A model generated the notes under the pieces. It was not told where the DNA came from and searched no databases. It saw nothing but the letters and a program-made list of their open reading frames with translations. DNA of 64,000 bases, from positions 124,001-188,000 of the forward strand of contig JAIMAQ010000002.1 in the NCBI GenBank assembly GCA_023511875.1, read 5' to 3'. Positions 36,604-46,038 of this stretch are shown one piece after another. How positions within the stretch are numbered: the stretch's first letter is position 1; every line of letters begins with the position of its first letter. Both the position numbers and the translations under genes were made by a program. Origin of the DNA: Thermoflavifilum sp. Its GTDB lineage: Bacteria; Bacteroidota; Bacteroidia; Chitinophagales; Chitinophagaceae.

Positions 36604-39600
36604 ATGGAAAACGTCTCTAGTCAATCCTTTTTATATGCAGCTTCAGCCCAACGGCCGCCTGAATATCCCATTCGTATTGTCACTGCTGCCAGTTTATTTG
36701 ATGGTCATGATGCTGCGATCAATATTATGCGCCGCATTATGCAAAGCAAAGGGGCAGAGGTTATTCATTTGGGGCATAATCGAAGTGTGTATGAGATTGC
36801 AAAAGCAGCATTGGAAGAAGATGCTGATGCTGTGGCAGTGACTAGCTATCAAGGTGGGCACATGGAATTTTTTACTTATTTGTATGATTTATTACACGAA
36901 AACCACGGCGAGCATATCTTAATTTTTGGCGGAGGTGGCGGCATTATTTTACCCCAGGAAATCACTGAGCTTCAACGGTATGGGATTTCTCGGATTTATT
37001 CACCCGACGATGGGCGTCAAATGGGCTTGGAGGGAATGATTGATGATTTACTAGAAAAATGCCGGGTACAACGGCAGAAACGTTGGGAATCCCTTTCCTT
37101 GCTGGATGGGGATAAAGCGGATGGATTTGCTCTGGATGCCCGCAAACCCATTGTACAGATTGCTCGAGGCATTACGCTTGCCGAATTGGATTTGGGAGAA
37201 ATGGGTTCTCCAGTTGTTGGAGGTCCGCCCGTATTGGGGATTACAGGTGTTGGAGGTTCTGGAAAATCGTCGCTCACCGATGAATTGGTATTGCGATTTT
37301 TGGAGGCCTATCCCGATAAAACGGTGGCGGTACTTTCCGTTGATCCTTCGCGCAAACGCTCTGGTGGCGCATTGTTGGGCGATCGCATTCGCATGAATAC
37401 AGCCAGTGATCCGCGTGTATACATGCGTTCGCTAGCTACCCGTAATCAGGAAAGCTCATTGAGTAAAGCCATTCGAGCTGCACTTCAAGTAGTGAAGCAA
37501 GCGGGTTTCGACTTAATTATGTTGGAAAGTGCGGGTGTTGGCCAAGGCGATACCTCGATAGTGGATCATGCGGATGTGAGTCTTTATGTGATGACGCCTG
37601 AATATGGTGCTGCTTCGCAACTGGAAAAAATCAATATGCTGGATTATGCAGATCTGATTGCCATCAACAAATTTGACAAGGTCGGTGCCGAGGATGCTTA
37701 TCTTTCCGTGTGCAAGCAATACCAGCGCAATCACGGCTTATGGCAAGCTTCGCGCGACCAGCTCCCTGTAGTAGGTACCATTGCTTCACAGTTTCACGAT
37801 AGCGGGGTAAACAAGCTGTTTCAATGGATGATTCAACAAATCGAATCTCGTACTGGAAAATCTTTTGGTGAGCCTCGTGTACAAATTGTTGCCGATCAAC
37901 ATGCAGCCTTTCCTGCCATCATCCCGCCACGACGCACCCGTTATTTATCGGAAATAGCAGAAGCTATTCAACGCTATAACCAGTGGGTGTCTGAGCAAAC
38001 GGAGATTGCGCGTAAGTGGTATCAGGTAGAGGGTACTTTGGCGCAACTTTCCAATGATGCTCCTGAAAGACAAGCACTCGTATCGCTCAAACAACAGCTG
38101 GTGGCATCACTCGATCCACAATGTCGGCAACTCATTGAGCAATGGCCTCTAGTTCAGGAAACATATCGTCGTGATAGTTATGTGTATCAGGTTCGTGACC
38201 AGCACATTCAGCAACCACTTTTCTATACCACACTAAGCGGCACTCGCTTGCCGCGCATTGCACTGCCCAGGTATCGCGACTGGGGCGATATTCTTCATTG
38301 GCAATTGCAAGAAAATGTGCCCGGCGCCTTCCCCTATACAGCTGGAGTTTTTCCGTTGAAACGCACTGAAGAAGAACCTATGCGCATGTTTGCTGGGGAA
38401 GGCTGCCCAGAACGCACCAATAAAAGGTTTCATTATCTCGCTGCCGAGCAACCTGCCCGTCGGCTTTCTACTGCTTTCGATAGTGTAACGCTCTACGGAG
38501 AAGATCCAGCCCGTCAACCCGATATTTATGGAAAGATTGGTAACAGTGGGGTGAGCATTGCCACACTCGACGATGCCAAAAAGCTGTATAGCGGATTTGA
38601 CCTCTGCGACCCCCATACTTCAGTGAGCATGACCATTAATGGTCCAGCACCTATTATCTTGGCTTTTTTCCTCAACGCTGCCATCGATCAGCAATGTGAG
38701 AAATGGATTGAGGAACATCAATACTGGGATGAGGTGAACCAACGGATCGATAACCTATTTGCCCAACATCCACGCCCGGCTTATTATAATCCCCTTTCTC
38801 CTGGGCGCCTACCCGAAGGTCATAATGGATTAGGACTCAAATTGCTGGGAGTCACGGGCGATCAGGTATTGCCCGAAGATGTGTACCAGCAAATCAAGGC
38901 TCGCACATTGGCTCAGGTTAGAGGTACGGTTCAGGCCGATATTTTGAAAGAAGACCAGGCACAAAATACTTGCATTTTCTCTACTGAATTTGCTTTAAAG
39001 CTCATGGGAGATGTACAAGAATATTTTATTCATAACAAGATGCGCAATTTTTACAGCGTTTCCATCAGCGGTTATCATATTGCCGAAGCGGGTGCTAATC
39101 CCATCACTCAGCTAGCCTTCACATTAGCCAATGGATTCACATATGTGGAGTATTACCTGAGCAGGGGTATGCAGATCGATGACTTTATGCACAACTTATC
39201 GTTTTTCTTCAGTAATGGAATGGATGCCGAATACAGCGTGATCGGTCGCGTGGCTCGACGCATCTGGGCTAAGGCCGTTCGCTATTTTTATCAGGGCAAT
39301 GAGCGTTCGCAAAAATTGAAATATCATATCCAAACCAGTGGACGCAGCTTGCATGCACAAGAAATTGATTTCAACGATATTCGTACCACCTTGCAAGCCT
39401 TATATGCGATTTACGATAACTGCAATTCTTTGCACACCAACGCTTATGATGAAGCCATTACCACGCCAACAGAAGAAAGTGTACGCCGCGCTATGGCTAT
39501 TCAGCTCATCATCAATCGTGAATTAGGAACAGCCAAAACAGAAAATTTTATTCAAGGTTCATTCTTGATTGAAGAGCTTACAGATCTAGTAGAAGAGGCG

Positions 39601-40020
39601 GTATTAGCTGAATTTGAGCGGATTTCTTCTCGTGGAGGCGTACTGGGTGCCATGGAACGCATGTATCAACGCAACCGTATTCAAGAAGAAAGTTTATACT
39701 ATGAGTCGCAAAAACATAGTGGTCAATTGCCGATTGTGGGTGTCAACACATTTTTAAACAAAAAAGGTTCCCCCACCATAGTGCCACACGAAGTGATTCG
39801 CAGTACCACCGAAGAAAAAGATCAGCAAATCTTTAACCTACAAGCTTTTCATCAGTTACATGCAGAGCAAGCGCCAATGATGTTAGAAAGACTTAAAGAA
39901 AAGGCTCGTCGTCAAGAAAATATATTCAACGAATTGATGGAAACCGTTAAATACTGCTCGCTTGGGCAAATCACCCATGCCTTATACGAAGTAGGTGGCA
40001 GATATCGCCGCAACATGTAA
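36604..40020 (+). CDS. icmF: fused isobutyryl-CoA mutase IcmF (B12 domain, G-protein, mutase)
   Basis: 1138 residues joining three parts. First is a cobalamin-binding domain with the IcmF-type [15 protein letters not shown] (~30-44). Next is a MeaB-like GTPase with P-loop GVGGSGKSS (~215-223), [15 protein letters not shown] and NKFDKVG. Last is a methylmalonyl-CoA-mutase-type TIM barrel ([17 protein letters not shown]). It interconverts isobutyryl-CoA and n-butyryl-CoA, and often isovaleryl/pivalyl-CoA, with adenosylcobalamin; the GTPase part guards and reloads the cofactor. Domain order and length match IcmF, not the heterodimeric MutAB. It stands alone, ending at a bidirectional terminator. 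B12 must be supplied by uptake or by genes elsewhere. Confidence 0.96.
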   Translation: MENVSSQSFLYAASAQRPPEYPIRIVTAASLFDGHDAAINIMRRIMQSKGAEVIHLGHNRSVYEIAKAALEEDADAVAVTSYQGGHMEFFTYLYDLLHENHGEHILIFGGGGGIILPQEITELQRYGISRIYSPDDGRQMGLEGMIDDLLEKCRVQRQKRWESLSLLDGDKADGFALDARKPIVQIARGITLAELDLGEMGSPVVGGPPVLGITGVGGSGKSSLTDELVLRFLEAYPDKTVAVLSVDPSRKRSGGALLGDRIRMNTASDPRVYMRSLATRNQESSLSKAIRAALQVVKQAGFDLIMLESAGVGQGDTSIVDHADVSLYVMTPEYGAASQLEKINMLDYADLIAINKFDKVGAEDAYLSVCKQYQRNHGLWQASRDQLPVVGTIASQFHDSGVNKLFQWMIQQIESRTGKSFGEPRVQIVADQHAAFPAIIPPRRTRYLSEIAEAIQRYNQWVSEQTEIARKWYQVEGTLAQLSNDAPERQALVSLKQQLVASLDPQCRQLIEQWPLVQETYRRDSYVYQVRDQHIQQPLFYTTLSGTRLPRIALPRYRDWGDILHWQLQENVPGAFPYTAGVFPLKRTEEEPMRMFAGEGCPERTNKRFHYLAAEQPARRLSTAFDSVTLYGEDPARQPDIYGKIGNSGVSIATLDDAKKLYSGFDLCDPHTSVSMTINGPAPIILAFFLNAAIDQQCEKWIEEHQYWDEVNQRIDNLFAQHPRPAYYNPLSPGRLPEGHNGLGLKLLGVTGDQVLPEDVYQQIKARTLAQVRGTVQADILKEDQAQNTCIFSTEFALKLMGDVQEYFIHNKMRNFYSVSISGYHIAEAGANPITQLAFTLANGFTYVEYYLSRGMQIDDFMHNLSFFFSNGMDAEYSVIGRVARRIWAKAVRYFYQGNERSQKLKYHIQTSGRSLHAQEIDFNDIRTTLQALYAIYDNCNSLHTNAYDEAITTPTEESVRRAMAIQLIINRELGTAKTENFIQGSFLIEELTDLVEEAVLAEFERISSRGGVLGAMERMYQRNRIQEESLYYESQKHSGQLPIVGVNTFLNKKGSPTIVPHEVIRSTTEEKDQQIFNLQAFHQLHAEQAPMMLERLKEKARRQENIFNELMETVKYCSLGQITHALYEVGGRYRRNM

Positions 40021-40063
40021 AGGCAGTTTTTATTCACTTACTTCCTACAGTTTGCTAAAAAAT

Positions 40064-40096
40064 AACGGGCAATCTACCCAAGGCAGATTACCCGTT
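40064..40096. terminator. bidirectional terminator between icmF and the PDZ gene
   Basis: AACGGGCAATCT (40064-40075) pairs with AGATTACCCGTT (40085-40096) with one mismatch. An A-run lies to its left (TAAAAAATAACGGG) and serves as the T-run for the minus-strand gene; the right side is only mildly T-rich. The genes on both sides converge here. Confidence 0.75.
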
Positions 40097-40147
40097 TCAC
40101 CTCAACCTGTATTGCCTGATTGCCTTATGATTGGGCAACAAGCTTCT

Positions 40148-41164
40148 TTATAGATCCATTTTTCGGAGTGGATGGGGGAGCTGAATCGTTAGTTCTTTAA
40201 TTTGTCCATCGCGTTTTAGTTTCATGGTTACGGAGCTTGCACGGCTGTTTTCTTGTAGGGCTTGCAGCATATCGTTAATATCATGTATTTGCTGACCACC
40301 ATATTCGGTAATGATATCGCCCACTTTTACACCGGCTTTAGCAGCGGGTTGATCGGGCTCAACTTTGAGCACTTTCACTCCACCCCCATTTTCGGTATCT
40401 TGAATAGACATGCCCAGCTTTGGCGATGCATTGGGGTAAAGGAATGGATGAAAATAGCGGAAGAAATTAGGGTTATTGGGACCTGGCATCGGAAAGCGAG
40501 GCATTCTGTCTGGGCCGGGAAAATCGGGCATGGGATTGATGCCCAGTAGATCGGCTGCATCGTTTTCTTGAGTACCTAACCTGGCTTTGGTAGTATGCTT
40601 TTGTTGATTACGTAAAAAGGTGATCGTTACCACATCACCGGGCTTATAGCTTTGCACGACATCCGACAATTCGGCTGGTGAATGAATGGTGTGATCATCT
40701 ACTTGGATGATGATATCGCCAGCTTTCAAGCCTGCACTATCTGCTGCTGTGCCACTCATCACTTCTTCTATCTGGGCTCCTTGGTTATTTTGAGCTGGTG
40801 AAGTCATGACGCCCAGCAATGGCTTAGATTCGGTCGATGGGTTTCTGCGGGGTGGGTAAATGCGCACATGTGGTTGGGGCGATTCTTCGAAAATATAACT
40901 ATTCCCGTTGCGGAGAGGCAGTTTTCGTTCAATAACGGTAAGAGAACTATCGCTATACTGATCATATTTTTTCCCATTGATCCACACCTCTCCATTTTTG
41001 ATGTGAATATCGATGTTGGGATTCATCTCGCCGCGTTGGCGGATGATGATCTCTTGATATTCTTTGGGCATGGTAGATTGGCTAGCATGGTCTTGTGCGA
41101 AGCTAAAGGGTATGTAGCCAAAAATGCCCAGGAAGATGAACCCAGTGATTCGTATCAGTTTCAT
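40148..41164 (-). CDS. exported double-PDZ protein without a protease domain
   Basis: 338 residues with a signal peptide (FIFLGIFGYIPFSFAQ). Two PDZ domains are seen: ~115-195 (LLGVMTSPAQNN, GLKAGDIIIQVDDH) and ~248-330 (KLGMSIQDTENG, GVKVGDIITEYGGQ). Between them is a Pro/Met/Phe-rich linker (~205-245). The N-terminal ~100 residues resemble the HexVxINGKKY-type start of periplasmic serine proteases, but no trypsin-like catalytic triad is present. A scaffold or regulator of envelope proteolysis is likely. It is transcribed alone, with its own promoter upstream and a terminator downstream. Confidence 0.85.
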   Translation of the reverse strand: MKLIRITGFIFLGIFGYIPFSFAQDHASQSTMPKEYQEIIIRQRGEMNPNIDIHIKNGEVWINGKKYDQYSDSSLTVIERKLPLRNGNSYIFEESPQPHVRIYPPRRNPSTESKPLLGVMTSPAQNNQGAQIEEVMSGTAADSAGLKAGDIIIQVDDHTIHSPAELSDVVQSYKPGDVVTITFLRNQQKHTTKARLGTQENDAADLLGINPMPDFPGPDRMPRFPMPGPNNPNFFRYFHPFLYPNASPKLGMSIQDTENGGGVKVLKVEPDQPAAKAGVKVGDIITEYGGQQIHDINDMLQALQENSRASSVTMKLKRDGQIKELTIQLPHPLRKMDL

Positions 41165-41192
41165 ATGCGGAAATATTTGAAAACTGGTTTAA

Positions 41193-41227
41193 CAAATTTA
41201 GCAGGTATATACTGCCGATGCGGCAAA
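41193..41227 (-). promoter_or_regulatory. promoter of the double-PDZ gene
   Basis: On the minus strand TTTG (41224-41227) and TAAATTTG (41193-41200) form a -33/-7 pair spaced 23 nt, 29 bp before the ATG at 41164. This is the best Bacteroidota-type promoter pair in the window. Confidence 0.6.
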
Positions 41228-41291
41228 GGTTGTGTTAAATCCGCTCCAGATCAGCGAAGGGAATGTTAAAATTGCTTCAGCCAAAAGATGC

Positions 41292-43919
41292 TTAGCTGTG
41301 GATTAGTTTGGCTATTTGGGCAATCACCTGAGGAAGTGCTTGTACGTTTTTTCCACCGCCTGTAGCCAGAGTAGCTTGTCCGCCTCCACCGCCTTGGATA
41401 AGAGGAGAAATGTATTTTTTCATCCATTCTCCAGCATGCCAGTGATGAAGGGCGGCGGTATTTTCGTCGAGTAAGATTACTACATGGGCTTTTCCCTGGA
41501 TAGATGCTGTGAGTACTAGCACATAAGCAGGGGCAAGATGATGTCTGGTGAAGAAAGCCAATTGCTTCAACGCATCGGCTGAAGGAACGTCTACTTCTTT
41601 ACCTAAGAAATAAAAATCTTCCACTTTTTGGGCTTCGGCAGCCAACATACGCGCTTGTTGAACCAGCCATTTTTCTTCCCATGCTTGTAATTGCTTACTC
41701 TGTTGATTTTTTTCTTCCAGCAGTTTTCTGAGGCTGCTCAATACATCACGTGGAGATTTGAGTTCTTGCTGAATTTCGCTAAGCAAGTCTAGTTGCCGAC
41801 GCACATATTGCCAGGCGGTTTGACCGGTGAGCGCTTCGATACGGCGTACGCCTGCGGCCACGGCTGTTTCAGCGGTGATCAGGAATAAGCCTATTTCGCC
41901 CGTCTGGTGTACATGCGTGCCTCCGCAGAGCTCTATGGAAAATCTGGGATCGATCGTTACTACCCTCACCTCTTCGCCGTATTTCTCGCCGAAGAGGGCC
42001 ATGGCACCCAATTGCAGGGCTTTTTCTTTAGGCATGTACTCGATTTGTACAAGAATGTTCTCTCGGATTTTTTGATTAACTAAAGCCTCGATAGCCTTGA
42101 TTTCTTCGTCGGACAATTTATTGAAATGCGAAAAATCGAATCGGAGGTAATCGGGGTGAACGAGAGATCCTTTTTGCTGGACATGAGTGCCTAGCACGCG
42201 CCGCAATGCGGCATGCAGCAAATGTGTAGCCGAGTGGTTGAGCCTTATTTGTTGGCGGCGATCTGGATCCACATGAGCTTCTATAGGCTCTTGAGGGCGA
42301 GCTGGAAGCTCTTGTGCGAGGTGTACGATCAAATCATTTTCTTTTCGCGTATCGAATATGTGAATACGTTGACCATTAGCAATCAAATAACCGGTATCTC
42401 CTACTTGCCCGCCGCTTTCTGCATAGAATGGCGTTACATCCAATACAAGTTGATAATAACTTTTTCCTTTTTCTGAAACACGACGGTAGCGCAAGATATG
42501 GGCCTGTGCAGTTGTTTGGGTATATCCTACAAATTGGGTGTTTCCATCTTGAATCGTTATCCAATCATCAACTTCAATAGCAGTGGCTTGTCGGGAACGA
42601 TTTTTTTGCAGATCTAGTGCCTTTTGAAAGCCCGCCTCATCTACTGTAAATCCCTTTTCTGCAGCGATGATTCGGGTTAAATCAAATGGAAAACCATAGG
42701 TATCGAAAAGCTCGAAAGCCAGCTGGCCGGGGATTTCTTTAGATGGGGCTTTTTCGAAGAAAGCTTCTATCTTTTGAATGCCGGTATCGAGTGTTTTGAG
42801 GAAGTGTTGTTCTTCTTCAAACACGATCTTGGAGATAAATGGGGTTTGTTGCTTGATTTCTGGGAAGACCCCGTCGAAGATTTCACCTACGATGGGTACT
42901 AGCTTGTAGAGGAGCGGTTCGGTTATGCCTAGATGAGAGTAGTAATAACGCACGGCACGTCGTAGAATACGCCTAATTACATAGCCTGCACCCGTGTTAG
43001 ACGGCAGCTGCCCATCGGCAATAGTGGCGCTAATAGCCCGAACATGATCGGCAATGACGCGGAAGCTCACGGCTTGCAAGCTTTGGCTACCGTCGTAACG
43101 AATACCCGTGAGTTCTTCGGTAGTCTGGATTAAAGGCAGAAAAAGATCTGTATCGTAATTGCTGTTTTTACCTTGTAGCACGCGCACCAGGCGTTCGAGT
43201 CCCATGCCTGTATCCACATGTCGGGCTGGAAGGGGAACTAGCGAGCCATCTTTTAATCGGTTGTACTGGATAAACACGAGGTTCCAGATTTCGATGACTT
43301 GTGGATGATCTTTATTGATCAAAGCCGATCCAGGCAGCTGCTGGCGTTCTGCATCGCTACGACAATCCATGTGGATCTCTGTACAGGGGCCACAGGGGCC
43401 TGTGTCACCCATTTCCCAGAAATTATCTTTTTTTCCTCCTTTCAAGATACGATCGGCTGGTAGCCAGCGCATCCAGTATTGGTAAGCTTCAGTATCAACT
43501 GGCAGTCTATCGGCGTCATCACCTTCGAATACCGTAGCATATAGCCTGTCGGCCGGGATTTGATATATCTGCGTAAGTAATTCCCATGCCCAAGCAATAG
43601 CTTCTTCTTTAAAATAATCGCCAAAACTCCAATTGCCCAGCATTTCAAACATGGTATGGTGGTAAGTATCATGCCCCACCTCTTCTAAATCGTTGTGTTT
43701 ACCGCTTACTCGCAAACATTTCTGAGTATCTGCTACGCGGCGATAGCGAGGAGTTTGGTTTCCCAGAAAATAATCTTTGAATGGGTTCATCCCGGCATTG
43801 GTAAACAAGAGTGTGGGATCGTTTTTCACCACGATGGGCGCAGAAGGTACAATCACATGTCCTTTTTGTTGAAAGAAATCCAGAAACTGTTGGCGAATTT
43901 GGCGGGCTGTTAAAGGCAT
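41292..43919 (-). CDS. alaS: alanyl-tRNA synthetase
   Basis: 875 residues in the standard AlaRS order: class II aminoacylation core (FTNAGMNPFKDYFLG near residue 35, DTGMGLERL near 237), editing domain with HSATHLLHAAL (first zinc histidines) and CGGTHVHQTGEIG, and the C-terminal DHHA1 oligomerisation domain with GGGGGQATLATGGG. It charges tRNA-Ala and edits Ser and Gly mischarging. It is divergent from the M23 peptidase operon across a 174-bp gap holding promoter-like boxes on both strands. Nothing unusual in length or motifs. Confidence 0.98.
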   Translation of the reverse strand: MPLTARQIRQQFLDFFQQKGHVIVPSAPIVVKNDPTLLFTNAGMNPFKDYFLGNQTPRYRRVADTQKCLRVSGKHNDLEEVGHDTYHHTMFEMLGNWSFGDYFKEEAIAWAWELLTQIYQIPADRLYATVFEGDDADRLPVDTEAYQYWMRWLPADRILKGGKKDNFWEMGDTGPCGPCTEIHMDCRSDAERQQLPGSALINKDHPQVIEIWNLVFIQYNRLKDGSLVPLPARHVDTGMGLERLVRVLQGKNSNYDTDLFLPLIQTTEELTGIRYDGSQSLQAVSFRVIADHVRAISATIADGQLPSNTGAGYVIRRILRRAVRYYYSHLGITEPLLYKLVPIVGEIFDGVFPEIKQQTPFISKIVFEEEQHFLKTLDTGIQKIEAFFEKAPSKEIPGQLAFELFDTYGFPFDLTRIIAAEKGFTVDEAGFQKALDLQKNRSRQATAIEVDDWITIQDGNTQFVGYTQTTAQAHILRYRRVSEKGKSYYQLVLDVTPFYAESGGQVGDTGYLIANGQRIHIFDTRKENDLIVHLAQELPARPQEPIEAHVDPDRRQQIRLNHSATHLLHAALRRVLGTHVQQKGSLVHPDYLRFDFSHFNKLSDEEIKAIEALVNQKIRENILVQIEYMPKEKALQLGAMALFGEKYGEEVRVVTIDPRFSIELCGGTHVHQTGEIGLFLITAETAVAAGVRRIEALTGQTAWQYVRRQLDLLSEIQQELKSPRDVLSSLRKLLEEKNQQSKQLQAWEEKWLVQQARMLAAEAQKVEDFYFLGKEVDVPSADALKQLAFFTRHHLAPAYVLVLTASIQGKAHVVILLDENTAALHHWHAGEWMKKYISPLIQGGGGGQATLATGGGKNVQALPQVIAQIAKLIHS

Positions 43920-44001
43920 ATGGGTATAGTGAAAATTCGGATAATTGATTATTTTGCGAATGGCAATAGTTGCCTGTACATAAATCTTATCTCAGCTGGT
44001 G

Positions 44002-44009
44002 CAAAAATA
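44002..44009 (-). promoter_or_regulatory. -7 box upstream of alaS
   Basis: Minus strand TATTTTTG (CAAAAATA on plus), full match to TAnnTTTG, 83 bp before the alaS ATG. The leader would be long, which is common for synthetase genes; no T-box-like structure was recognised. Confidence 0.4.
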
Positions 44010-44072
44010 TCAAAAGCCCTTTGATTCTTGAGTATCTCCCTAAGACATCAGCTTTTGAGGTCAACATAAAAG

Positions 44073-44080
44073 TATTTTTG
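44073..44080 (+). promoter_or_regulatory. -7 box upstream of the M23 peptidase gene
   Basis: TATTTTTG, full match to TAnnTTTG, 14 bp before the ATG at 44094. A TTTTG lies about 15 nt upstream, slightly closer than the usual -33 distance. Confidence 0.45.
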
Positions 44081-44093
44081 AATAAACCATATC

Positions 44094-45065
44094 ATGAAGA
44101 AGGTCAAGTATTATTATGATATCCACTCACTGCAATATGAGAGGTGGGTTATGCCTTGGTGGCTCAAGTTATTGCGGTTTGCAGGGATAATATTAGCGAT
44201 ATTGTTTACGTCGATATTGATTTTTCTGCTTGCTAGTCCATTTTTAGATACTCCTCACGACAAGATGTTGAGGCAACAGTTGTCGATGATGCGAGATCAA
44301 TATCACACACTCACGGGTAGATTATATCAATTAGAGACGCAATTACACGAGTTACAGACTCGAGATAACCAAATTTATCGTGCCATATTTGCCGCCGACC
44401 CCATTCCCGATAGTTTACGTTCGCGGCAACAGGCTCGTATGACCGAGATGGACATGCTCGATGGACTGAGTAATGCACAGCTCATTCACAATGCCAGCTT
44501 GTTGATACAGGATATTGAACACCGTGTGCATGTGCAGAATCGTTCTTACGCCGAATTAGATTCATTGGTCAAGATTAAGCAACGATTGCTAGCTTCTATT
44601 CCAGCCATAGAACCCATTCCCGATCAAGACGTGAATCGCATCGCCTCAGGTTTTGGATATCGAATTGATCCCATTTATAAAACCCGGAAATTTCATCCTG
44701 GAATAGATTTCGCTGCTTCTGAAGGCACACCAGTATATTGCACAGGAGATGGTAGAGTAGAATGGTCGGGCATGGACGATAGTGGATATGGTGTACACGT
44801 GATCATTAAGCACGGCTTTGGTTATGAAACACTTTATGCTCATTTAGAAAAAGCTTTGGTAAAAAAAGGGCAACAAGTGAAACGCGGCCAGATCATCGGG
44901 TATGTAGGCAGTACAGGTAAATCCACAGGGCCACATTGCCATTATGAAGTAATTCGCAACGGGGTAAAAGTAAATCCCGTATATTTCTTCTACAATGATA
45001 TCACACCACAGCAATACGAACGAATCTTGAGAATGGCAGCCGCAAATAATCAATCTTTGGATTAA
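44094..45065 (+). CDS. M23 (LytM-type) peptidoglycan endopeptidase, membrane-anchored
   Basis: 323 residues: one N-terminal transmembrane helix (~25-48, LRFAGIILAILFTSILIFLLA), a predicted coiled coil (~60-100, MRDQYHTLTGRLYQLETQLHELQTRD split by charge), then the M23 domain. Zinc and catalytic residues lie in HPGIDFAASEGTPV, YAHLEKALVKKGQQVKRGQ and GPHCHYEVIRNG. All ligands are present, so it is probably an active endopeptidase acting in the periplasm on cross-links. It heads an operon with a MerR-like regulator 31 bp downstream; this M23-MerR order is common in Bacteroidota. Confidence 0.93.
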   Translation: MKKVKYYYDIHSLQYERWVMPWWLKLLRFAGIILAILFTSILIFLLASPFLDTPHDKMLRQQLSMMRDQYHTLTGRLYQLETQLHELQTRDNQIYRAIFAADPIPDSLRSRQQARMTEMDMLDGLSNAQLIHNASLLIQDIEHRVHVQNRSYAELDSLVKIKQRLLASIPAIEPIPDQDVNRIASGFGYRIDPIYKTRKFHPGIDFAASEGTPVYCTGDGRVEWSGMDDSGYGVHVIIKHGFGYETLYAHLEKALVKKGQQVKRGQIIGYVGSTGKSTGPHCHYEVIRNGVKVNPVYFFYNDITPQQYERILRMAAANNQSLD

Positions 45066-45096
45066 CTTGCAGGTACACACAATCTGAAAGTATTCT

Positions 45097-45528
45097 ATGC
45101 ATAGCTCTTCCTCTGCCGAGCAACAACAACGTTCGACTTCCTCTCGGGGCAGGAAGCCTATATCCGAGTTTGCCGCTCTTCCTTTGATTGTCGAGGATCC
45201 TGCTGCAGTACCCCTTACTAAGCAATATTATACCATTAGTGAGGTAGCAGAAATGTTTCAAACTACTCCTTCACAAATTCGTTTCTGGGAGCGAGAGTTT
45301 GATATTCTTCAACCTCAAAAAAACCGCAAGGGTGATCGCTTGTTCAGGCCAGAAGATATCGAGCATTTACGCTTGATTTATTATTTGATTCGGGAAAGAA
45401 AATACACCATAGAAGGGGCTAAACAACGGCTGAAAGAAGATTTAAAAATTACCCGTACTCGTTTTGAGTTGGTACAGTCGTTGCAGCGTATCCGTCAATT
45501 TTTGATTCAATTGAAAGAAAACATATGA
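45097..45528 (+). CDS. MerR-family transcriptional regulator
   Basis: 143 residues. A winged-helix MerR DNA-binding domain spans ~45-115 (YYTISEVAEMFQTTPSQIRFWEREF, read as TISEVAEMF then QIRFWEREF). It is followed by a short helix ending ITRTRFELVQSLQ. There is no C-terminal metal- or drug-binding domain and no Cys cluster, so it belongs to the short MerR type with unknown effector. A low-complexity Ser/Gln/Arg-rich N terminus (~1-25) precedes the domain. It overlaps the next gene by ATGA at 45525-45528. Confidence 0.9.
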   Translation: MHSSSSAEQQQRSTSSRGRKPISEFAALPLIVEDPAAVPLTKQYYTISEVAEMFQTTPSQIRFWEREFDILQPQKNRKGDRLFRPEDIEHLRLIYYLIRERKYTIEGAKQRLKEDLKITRTRFELVQSLQRIRQFLIQLKENI

Positions 45529-46028
45529 AACAGATTTTTTGGATTGTTCTGGCTTGTATTTCTGGCACAACTGCATGGGCACAACACATCACAAGCAACC
45601 AGGAAGTTAAGGTACTTACGGGGAGCATCACGGAATCGATGTTGGCCAATGATCCGGCCTTTCCCTGGTTTTACCAGGGTGTCAACCATTATCAACCCAA
45701 TGCAGCTGCATTGGCCGAAATTCGAGAAAAGAAAGATTTATTCCAGATAATTGCTTTTGTGGGCACCTGGGATACGGTAACCATGCGGATCTTGCCAGCC
45801 TTTTATAAATCCATGATACAAATTGGTTATCCACTCAACCAGATCACCATGTATGGGCTCGATACCCAGCTGCAAGGAGCCGATAAACTACCGAAGAAAT
45901 ATCATATTCAGTCGGTACCCAGCTTCGTAATTCTCGTTGGCAAAACTCCTCTAGGTACATTGTCACCTCCTTTTCAGCAACCTATTGAAGTAGCTCTAGC
46001 GCAGCTATTGCAACCACCTGCCAAATAG
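45525..46028 (+). CDS. exported thioredoxin-fold protein lacking the CxxC active site
   Basis: 167 residues with a signal peptide (IFWIVLACISGTTAWAQ). The thioredoxin-like core runs from DLFQIIAFVGTWDTVTMRILPAF to YHIQSVPSFVIL; the latter carries the cis-Pro motif (VP). Where thioredoxins have WCxxC this protein reads TWDTV, and no cysteine exists in the mature region. It cannot do thiol exchange and is more likely a chaperone or binding protein. It is translationally coupled to the MerR gene (4-bp overlap). The fold call is by pattern only. Confidence 0.65.
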   Translation: MKQIFWIVLACISGTTAWAQHITSNQEVKVLTGSITESMLANDPAFPWFYQGVNHYQPNAAALAEIREKKDLFQIIAFVGTWDTVTMRILPAFYKSMIQIGYPLNQITMYGLDTQLQGADKLPKKYHIQSVPSFVILVGKTPLGTLSPPFQQPIEVALAQLLQPPAK

Positions 46029-46038
46029 GCCTTTCTGC

